This document shows, one piece after another, positions 58,137 to 64,000 of a DNA stretch of 64,000 nt. Every line of letters begins with the position of its first letter. Within the stretch, counting starts at the first letter, position 1. The DNA comes from Deinococcus arcticus (GTDB lineage: Bacteria > Deinococcota > Deinococci > Deinococcales > Deinococcaceae). Made by a program: the position numbers and the translations under genes. The DNA is taken from assembly GCF_003028415.1 (NCBI RefSeq), contig NZ_PYSV01000017.1, positions 9,555-73,554 of the forward strand, read 5' to 3'. The notes beneath the pieces were generated by a model. The model was not told the origin of the DNA and ran no database searches. It saw nothing but the letters and a program-made list of their open reading frames with translations.

Positions 58137-59030
58137 TCACAGAAAAATGGCAGAGTTCCGCAGAACTCTCCCAGGAACCAGTAGGCGTGCGGCCTTCAGG
58201 CGGCATTCCCGTCTGGCCACACCTTCCTGGCGCCCTGGATGTCTGAGCCAGGTGTGGATCACGGCCTGCTGCTCGAAGGCCGTGACGGTCATGTCCTGAA
58301 ATGGGATGGTGACCGTGCTGTGTGCCCGGAGCACGGGTGGATGCCGCAACTCGTAGAGGTAGAGTCCCGTCACCGGCTCGGTGCTGTTGAGTTCCTCGTC
58401 CCATTGAGGTGCAGCGCGGAGCGCCAGATGCATGCCCATCCCCTAAGCTCGGTGTGCCCGGGTCTGGCGCACTTCGCCGGCCACCAGGGTCAGGGCGCTC
58501 GGATGCAGGTCCTGGTCAGAGGTGTTGTGAAGGGTGGCGTAAGCCATCAGGGCGACCTGTCCGTCAGGGTTGAGGGCGAGCTGATACTGCGCACTCCAGC
58601 GCACCGCGTCCGTGAGGTAACCCAGGTGGCCCTCGCCCGTGCCAGTGAGCTGGTAGCTGACCTGGACGTGCGCGTCCTACCCCGACTGGGGCGGCGCGGT
58701 GGGGAAGCGCAAGTGGTTAATGGCGGCATGAAAGTAGGTACCCTGCGCGTCCTGGACCAGGAGATCTGACGCCCTGATCAGGGTGACATCCTCATACCCC
58801 TCCGTATCGCGGAGTTTGATCAGTTGGCCTTCGAGGGTGGTGAGCCACGGCACCTCAGGCATGACCATGACCGACGCGTACGGCAGGCCAGTCAACGTCA
58901 GCGACTGCTCCCGGATCTGACGCCACGTGGCTTGAGAGAAAGTCAGATCCAGAAGGTCTGCGTCACTTTGTACGCGTAGGCGCACTTCTGAAAACGTGTT
59001 GTACACCCGCAGGTGGACGTCAGGGAGGAA
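58137..59030 (-). pseudogene. DUF4139-type protein gene, inactivated by in-frame stops
   Basis: From about 59030 the minus strand reads DVHLRVYNTFSEVRLRV, the usual opening of a DUF4139 protein. It continues without shifting to a TAG at 58679-58677, goes on as DAHVQVSYQLTGTGEGHLGYL and WSAQYQLALNPDGQVALMAYATL to a second TAG at 58445-58443, then as MHLALRAAPQ, GLYLYEL and RLKAARLL to a TGA at 58139. All three parts are in one frame and in correct order for DUF4139 proteins (MuiA-like, often secreted). So two nonsense codons, and the loss of its 5' end (no signal peptide), inactivate it. Confidence 0.75.
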
Positions 59031-59289
59031 GTCACTCGGATCTCCAGGAACGAGCGGATTGAAGCGGAAAGGGGAGGGCCTTTGGCCGGGATGTCGCGTC
59101 GTTGAGAAGCGGCGCGGTGATCATGTCACCAGAGTGCCTGACTTTTCGGTTCAGCCTCGTGCCTGCCCGGCCAGGAGGTCGATTCAGGACTCTGGCAAGA
59201 TCATCACTGAGCGGCTTCTCCCATCCCAACCCAGTGATCACCCCTGGCCCTGCCCTCTCTGTCTTTCGGCGATTTCGACGGCAACCCAA

Positions 59290-60351
59290 TCAAGCAGTCG
59301 GATCAGTCAGGTAGGGATTGGGTGGTGGCCCGGAAAAGGAAGGCACTGCCCCGAGGCTCTCCCAGCTCAGTTCACGGAGCGGCTGGGCATGCGAGAAATG
59401 TGCGTGGGTGATGGGCAGCAGGCCGCTGTGCAGAAACGGGCGAAGTCCCCTGAACCAATGACGGTAGGGTTCATCGGCGCCAAAGCCGGAGCGGGCCACG
59501 TCGGCGTAGTCCAGCAGGAACAGGCCTGCGAGATGATTGGGCTTCACGGTTCCATGGAGGAGCTGCGCCCAGGCCTGCGCGCGGGCGTGACCACCCACAG
59601 GCAGATCTTCATAGTCCTGCAAGGTGCTGAACCGGCGAACGGCAGGTGTGAAGCGGGCGTCCAGGCACTCGGTCGACACTTCATCCCGCGCTGCGAAGAT
59701 ATGGATGAAGCCGTGGCCACCATAGGACTCGAACCGCAACTGCTCAAACCCAAACCGGTGGAGCTCATCCAGCATCAAAAGGGCACGCACAGTGAAGACA
59801 GCGTTGCGTCCGTTTTGCCTTCTGGTCAAAACCGGCACTTCCTCATTGTCAGTGGGCGTCGGCGCGGCCGGCACCAGGGGAGGGGCTTTGGTGGCGCTGT
59901 TGGATTCCCATTTCAAGTCTTCATAGGGCTTGGCAAACGAATTGGCCGGGTGCGTGATCGGCAGCAGGTGATGCGGCAGGTGTGCGGCCACTGCCCGGAA
60001 CCATTCGCGATACGGCAGGTCTGGGCCGAAGCCGTGACGGGCGATATCCGGATAGTCCAGTACGAACAGACCAGCGAGGTGATTCGGCCGCAGGTCGCTG
60101 ACCAGCAGGCGTTCCCAATGGTCCTTCAGATGCAATCCGTTTGTGGGTTCACGCTCGGAGAGCGGGACAGAAAATGTGCGAGGGGCCGGGATGAAGCGTT
60201 CATCGGTGGCACTCGCGTCCGCCTCGTCACCGGCGGCATAGATATGAAGTCTGTCGCGCTCGAAACTGGTGAACCTCAGCCGCTCGAACCCCAGACGGTG
60301 CAGCTCGTTCAGCATGAGCAGGGCGCGGATTTTAGAAGCGAGAAGTGTCAT
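59290..60351 (-). CDS. Unknown protein with two tandem repeats of about 145 residues
   Basis: I do not recognise the family. The 353-residue protein contains two homologous units. Each has (I/V)RALLML(N/D)ELHR(L/F)GFE(R/Q)LRF, an HI(Y/F)AA(G/R)DE strand, PNHLAGLF(V/L)LDY, FG(P/A)D(L/E)PYR(E/H)WFR, and LLPITH near the end. About 40 residues of linker separate them. Conserved histidines and acidic residues (DE, H in PITH, WFR) might form an active site in each unit. ATG at 60351 follows AGGA with five-base spacing. No partner gene is obvious. Confidence 0.7.
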   Translation of the reverse strand: MTLLASKIRALLMLNELHRLGFERLRFTSFERDRLHIYAAGDEADASATDERFIPAPRTFSVPLSEREPTNGLHLKDHWERLLVSDLRPNHLAGLFVLDYPDIARHGFGPDLPYREWFRAVAAHLPHHLLPITHPANSFAKPYEDLKWESNSATKAPPLVPAAPTPTDNEEVPVLTRRQNGRNAVFTVRALLMLDELHRFGFEQLRFESYGGHGFIHIFAARDEVSTECLDARFTPAVRRFSTLQDYEDLPVGGHARAQAWAQLLHGTVKPNHLAGLFLLDYADVARSGFGADEPYRHWFRGLRPFLHSGLLPITHAHFSHAQPLRELSWESLGAVPSFSGPPPNPYLTDPTA

Positions 60352-60446
60352 TCGGATCCTCTGCACATGCATCAAGGTGAGGTGCGTGGTGGGGACACGG
60401 TTGCGAGGGGGCGGGCCAGCGAAGGAGATCAATTGAGCCAATAAGC

Positions 60447-60474
60447 GTGACGCCAGTGCATACGGGTCTACACT
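60447..60474 (+). promoter_or_regulatory. Probable leaderless promoter of the 66-residue gene
   Basis: GTGACG (60447-60452), a 16-base spacer and TACACT (60469-60474) lie six bases before the ATG at 60481. The -10 is good and the -35 moderate. Confidence 0.45.
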
Positions 60475-60480
60475 GAAGTT

Positions 60481-60681
60481 ATGCCAGATGAAGAGAAAGG
60501 GCTCGCAGGGCAGTCATTCGACATGGACGCAAGTGACCTACCTGAATTAAGTGACGATGAGTTGCTTGAAATCGCTGAGCTGTTTCCGCCTGATCCTGCG
60601 TATCTCCGCAAGCGCATGGCAGTCGAAGCAATGCATGAGGCAGGGCAGTTTATTGATCCGAACGACTTTGACGTCGACTGA
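60481..60681 (+). CDS. Small acidic protein of unknown function
   Basis: The 66-residue protein is rich in Asp, Glu and Pro (DLPELSDDELLEIAELFPPDPAYL). I do not recognise it; small acidic proteins next to transfer-prone genes are often antitoxins or DNA mimics, but nothing proves that here. After its stop codon the same frame stays open for another 39 codons with protein-like sequence (NDFTEKVTAELAGLKRPKL), so the stop might be a late nonsense mutation in a longer gene. Confidence 0.55.
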   Translation: MPDEEKGLAGQSFDMDASDLPELSDDELLEIAELFPPDPAYLRKRMAVEAMHEAGQFIDPNDFDVD

Positions 60682-60823
60682 AATGATTTTACTGAGAAGG
60701 TAACTGCTGAACTGGCTGGTCTCAAGAGGCCAAAGCTCACCTGTCGAGGCCCTCAGGGTGTGTCAGTCCATTCGAAGATCGACAAACTGGGCCAACTCTG
60801 AATGCTGGCAGCTGTGGCCTTTC

Positions 60824-61252
60824 CATGCACCGTGCCTGTCGACTCCGTGTTTATCCCCAACGTATCCTGGGTGCTTCTCTGAATTCTGATGCCATCTACC
60901 CCAAAGGGCAGGTGCCGGCGCTCCTTGAGCGACTGACACCAGAGGCTATCGTGGCACGCATGCAGGCCCCCTCAATCGCCGGGGCGTGATTTTGGTGGCA
61001 GCGGGCGCAAAATATGCGTCGAAGAACGCATACTACGTGCCCATGGAGATTGGACATAAGGACGTCACCGATCTTCCGCAACTGCAAGACGTCATCAACA
61101 ACCGGCATGCTGGCCGGTCGAGCAATCTCCTTGTCAATGTGACCGATAAAGGGGTTGTGACTTATCTGGCTCAGGGCAGGGTTCGTTACGACACCCGCGT
61201 CGAAGATACGTTTTACGCCGAGTTCGGCCCACCAGCACCAAAGACACACTGA
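60824..61252 (+). pseudogene. Frameshifted gene of unknown function
   Basis: One frame from ATG 60824 reads YPKGQVPALLERLTPEAIVARMQAPSIAGA and stops near 60988. Protein-like sequence then continues in another frame as RRGVILVAAGAKYASKNAYYV to a stop at 61252 (KTH end). The join near 60980 looks like a frameshift in one gene of about 140 codons. Without a homologue I cannot decide between a frameshift and two small genes; the second part alone could start at GTG 60986. Confidence 0.4.
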
Positions 61253-61406
61253 GCTCACACAGGTGGATGCACCATGCCGCACAGCGTTTTAACGCTGAGC
61301 ACATATGGTTGCCGACCTTGACATAAATGTTGATCGCTTCTTGACGACAGTTTCCTCCGCGGAGGCCGAAAGCACTTCATGTGCGCCTGAATGTCAGCCG
61401 CCCTGA

Positions 61407-61596
61407 TTACGGTTGTCTTGACGCTGCTTCGACCACACGGCGGACATCTACCACCTGGTCGTCCTCTACCTTCACCAGAAGTTCCAGTTTTTCTGTGTAC
61501 TGCATCTGTTGGAGTGTCCGTACCGCTGCCAGCATTCGCTTGGGCCGCTGATGATGCTGCTGCACGAGCTTCGCCAATTCCGTGATGGTTGTGGTC
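61407..61596 (-). pseudogene. C-terminal gene fragment cut by the IS407-type element
   Basis: From the IS edge at 61596 leftward the minus strand encodes TTITELAKLVQQHHQRPKRM... to RRVVEAASRQP and a stop at 61407. It is protein-like, about 63 residues, and has no start of its own, so the rest of the gene was lost or displaced. It could be the end of the gene interrupted at 62892, but a direct join is not in frame. Confidence 0.55.
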
Positions 61597-61674
61597 TGGC
61601 CCCCGAAAACTGGACGGGATGAAATAGAGACTCCGGCTCGCCCCCAGCCGTAGGCTGGAAAGCGAGGCCCACCG

Positions 61675-61944
61675 ATGAAAACGCGCCAGTTCACCGAAGA
61701 CCAGATCATCAAATTGCTCCAGGACGCCAAGAAGGGCGAGAAACCGATCGAGGAACTCTGCCGGGACTTCGGATGCAGTCCGGCGTCCTATTACGGCTGG
61801 AAAAAGAAATACGGCGACACCACCGTGGACGAAGCCAAACGGCTTCGTCAACTCGAGAAGGAGAATGCCCGTCTCCTGCGGATCGTCGGCGAGCAGCGCC
61901 TGGAGATCGACGCCATGAAGGGTGTGCTTCAGAAAAAGCGGTGA
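61675..61944 (+). CDS. IS407-type OrfA
   Basis: The 89-residue OrfA has the HTH (FTEDQIIKLLQDAKKG ... CRDFGCSPASYYGWKKKYG) and a C-terminal leucine-zipper-like helix ending MKGVLQKKR. Unlike frameshifting IS3 members, its stop overlaps the OrfB GTG by four bases (GTGA), so OrfB can be made by re-initiation. Confidence 0.88.
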   Translation: MKTRQFTEDQIIKLLQDAKKGEKPIEELCRDFGCSPASYYGWKKKYGDTTVDEAKRLRQLEKENARLLRIVGEQRLEIDAMKGVLQKKR

Positions 61945-62819
61945 CGCCCACCGAGAAACGCGCGGTGATCCAGGAACTGATCACTGCGCGGGTCAGGCCC
62001 GGTCGGGCCTGCTTGCTGGTGGGCCTCCCGAAATCCTCCTGGCACTACCGTGCTACACCGCGCCAGGACAGCGCACTTCGGCAACGGATCCGCGCGTTGG
62101 CCCTCCTCCACCCTCGACGCGGCTCCCGGTTCATTCACGCGCTGCTGGTCCAGGAAGGTCAGCACATCAACCGGAAAAGGGTCCGGCGCATCTGGCGCGA
62201 AGAAGCCCTCACCATCAAACCGAAGACCAGCAAGAAAATCCGCACAGGGACGTCTATTCCGATGCATGCCGAGTCTCCCAATCACGTCTGGACCTACGAC
62301 TTCATCTTTGACCAGACCCTGAACGGAACCATCCTGAAGATCCTGACCTTGACCGACGAATTCACCCGGCAGTCGTTGGCCGTGCGGGTCCACGCGTCCT
62401 TCACGTCCGCGGACGTGAAGGACGTCCTGAATGAGGTGATCGCTGAACGTGGGGCACCAGGATTCATCCGCAGTGACAACGGTTCAGAGTTCATCGCCCG
62501 TGACCTGGGGATCTGGCTGGCCGTCCAGGACATCGGCACGCGGTTCATTCAACCAGGGAAACCGTGGCAAAACGGCTTTGCCGAGAGTTTCCACGCTCGG
62601 CTGCGCGAGGAGTGTCTCAACCAGGAAGTGTTCTACTCGGCCAGGCACGCTCAGGTGGTGCTGGAAGGGTACCGGGCGTTTTACAACACCAGCCGGCCTC
62701 ATTCCTCTCTGAAGTACCGCACGCCAGACGAATTTGCTCAGCTGGCCAGGCGTCAGGCTGAAGTCCCCCTCTGCGGACAGAGCACCGCAGAGGCGGCCGT
62801 CATCCCGCCACCTGGGTGA
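61941..62819 (+). CDS. IS407-type OrfB (DDE transposase)
   Basis: The 292-residue protein starts with VTPTEKRAVIQEL (GTG at 61941) and has the DDE catalytic set: VWTYDFIFD, FIRSDNGSEF and WQNGFAESFHARLREECLN. The end YNTSRPHSSLKYRTPDEFA is complete. A perfect 9-base hairpin (CCTCTGCGG/CCGCAGAGG, 62768-62793) lies in its 3' coding end and may slow transcription out of the element. Confidence 0.88.
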   Translation: MTPTEKRAVIQELITARVRPGRACLLVGLPKSSWHYRATPRQDSALRQRIRALALLHPRRGSRFIHALLVQEGQHINRKRVRRIWREEALTIKPKTSKKIRTGTSIPMHAESPNHVWTYDFIFDQTLNGTILKILTLTDEFTRQSLAVRVHASFTSADVKDVLNEVIAERGAPGFIRSDNGSEFIARDLGIWLAVQDIGTRFIQPGKPWQNGFAESFHARLREECLNQEVFYSARHAQVVLEGYRAFYNTSRPHSSLKYRTPDEFAQLARRQAEVPLCGQSTAEAAVIPPPG

Positions 62820-62891
62820 GCACCCACCACCGATGCAGTACCCTTCTCTTGAGCCGAGTCTCTACTCGCGACTGTCCAAACTTTGGGGCCA

Positions 62892-63864
62892 GCTCAGTTG
62901 TGCGGACGCTCTCCCGTTCGGCCACACCCTCAAATTTGGTCTTGAGGACGTCGCCATAAATTTTCCAGTTGGCCTTGAGCTGATCGATCTGTCGTTCAAG
63001 TTGGCGCAGTCTAAATTCCATCTGCATAGGAGAGCGGCGAAGTTGTGTGCCCACGGCACAGGTCATCACAGCTGTCTCCTGAGCCAGGAGGGCGATTTCG
63101 AGGCTACTGGAGAAGTCTTTGACCCGATCAGTCAATTTTGCCTGGTCCGCCTTGCTGGGTTGCTTCCAAACCACCACACCCTTGAGCCGAACTTTTTCGG
63201 CTTTGGCCAGTTCCTTCTGCCGACGGACGAGCTGTTTGTCTGCAGTTTGTATCTCGGCGAGGCATTCCCGGTAGATGGTTTCCAACTGATCCCCGTAGCG
63301 CGCACTGTCGCTGCTGGTCAAGGTTCCGAGCTCAAGAAGGGACAGTATTTCCGTGAGGTACGTCAAGTTGCCCTGCAAGCGGCCAATTCGTTGATCGTCG
63401 AGCAGGTCCTGAAGTTGATCGAGAGTTTCATTCACCTGTTTGAGTTGCTTACCGATTTCTTGCAGATGAACAGTGGATGTCACTATCGTGGCGACTTCGA
63501 AGGCCGCCAGCCCCAACGTGGCAAGCTTGGCCCCCTTGATGGGTTTGAATTTGGCGTGCTGGGTGATCTTTCCTCCGGAACGCGAAAACCCTCGGTACAG
63601 GCCAGGCGAGCCTTTGACGCCTTCCAGTGCCATCTGACCAATTTTGGGGTCCGTCACCAAGCGGTAGGTGCCCTTGCTGGCGAGCGCTTGGCCGTGCGAC
63701 GTCAGAAGGCGAAGTGCCGAAGCAGCGAGCAGGTGATATGACCCCTGCTCGCCTTCCGGGATTACAGGTAGTTTGCGAAGCGCGGTCGCTTTGGCGGCGG
63801 TGACCTCAAGAATGGGCGGCTCATGTTCGCTGGCGGCGAGGACGAAATCCATAGAATCATTCAT
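62892..63864 (-). pseudogene. Coiled-coil protein gene truncated by the IS407-type element
   Basis: ATG at 63864 begins MNDSMDFVLAASEHEPPIL. The native part runs about 324 residues to the IS edge, then the frame reads into the IS to a stop at 62800. Residues 140-170 and 200-310 look like coiled coils (EIGKQLKQVNETLDQLQDLL; LRQLERQIDQLKANW). A hydrophobic stretch, LATLGLAAFEVATIV, near residue 115 could be a membrane anchor or helical hairpin. I do not recognise the family. It follows the partial upstream gene by ten bases, so it was part of an operon. Confidence 0.6.
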
Positions 63865-63874
63865 CTGTCAGCCC

Positions 63875-64000
63875 TCAGTACCCGACACTTTCTGGGGAGT
63901 GCGTGTGGAACGGCGTCAAGAGGTCAATCAAGTCGCCCAGGCGGGCTGACTCCCGGCCGAGCGACCGTACCAGTTCCCGCAAACCCATCTTCACCACGCT
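63875..64000 (-). CDS. 3' end of a gene that continues beyond the window
   Basis: The minus strand is open from the window edge to a stop at 63875. The last residues read MGLRELVRSLGRESARLGDL and end PESVGY. It lies ten bases before the truncated coiled-coil gene and is probably co-transcribed. No function can be assigned from 41 residues. Confidence 0.6.
   Translation of the reverse strand, partial: SVVKMGLRELVRSLGRESARLGDLIDLLTPFHTHSPESVGY

Larger units (their letters stand above)
61597..62891 (+). mobile_element. IS3-family (IS407-type) insertion sequence
   Basis: The left end starts TGGCCCCCGAAAACTGGACG at 61597; the right end (62872-62891) reads outward as a degenerate mirror, CTGTCCAAACTTTGGGGCCA. 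The element is about 1295 bases and encodes OrfA and OrfB. Flanks GGTC and GCTC may be a four-base target duplication with one change. Confidence 0.82.

Overview
The window looks like part of a Deinococcus plasmid or megaplasmid. The DNA is GC-rich throughout. It carries a plasmid replication initiator next to an iteron array, and a parAB pair. There is a DdrA/Rad52-like gene, and several genes have a TANNNT -10 box only 6-7 bases before the ATG, which fits the leaderless transcripts common in Deinococcus. I see no rRNA, tRNA or core metabolic operon.

Region 1 (1-13.7 kb): the start of an MBL-fold gene, a DdrA-like gene, then a tight rightward operon of eight genes: unknown, vWA, PP2C-like phosphatase, Ser/Thr kinase with zinc ribbon, SF1 helicase, a winged-helix-like protein, a coiled-coil McrB-like AAA+ protein and a DUF2357/McrC-like protein. 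It joins a TerY-P type phospho-signalling triad to DNA-processing and McrBC-like modules, and is one of the two best candidates for an undescribed system.

Region 2 (13.8-40.1 kb, leftward) is a dense defence island. In order it holds McrBC, a Fic/Panacea toxin-antitoxin pair, a GIY-YIG gene destroyed by an IS3 element, a long prokaryotic Argonaute, and a HigB-HigA-SecB toxin-antitoxin-chaperone system. These are followed by a methylase/SNF2/DEAD-DUF1998 cassette that mixes features of DISARM class 1 and Druantia, and by a GmrSD-like DUF262 nuclease.

Region 3 (40.4-48.1 kb): an HNH gene fragment and an HNH nuclease, then a leftward polymorphic-toxin cassette with a 1300-residue DUF4157 effector, an internally duplicated candidate immunity protein and an SMI1/KNR4 protein.

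Region 4 (48.1-58.0 kb), plasmid maintenance: an AT-rich segment, ten iterons and the Rep gene. Next comes a four-gene operon (class I amidotransferase-like hydrolase, HTH-GGCT fusion, small protein, GIY-YIG protein) behind a consensus promoter. It is the second candidate system. A MbcA-like antitoxin and a solo TnpB-like nuclease lie between two terminators. parA-parB end in a perfect palindrome and a terminator.

Region 5 (58-64 kb) is decaying accessory DNA: a DUF4139 pseudogene with in-frame stops, an internally duplicated protein, small and frameshifted ORFs, an IS407-type IS3 element with truncated genes on both sides, and the 3' end of another gene at the window edge.
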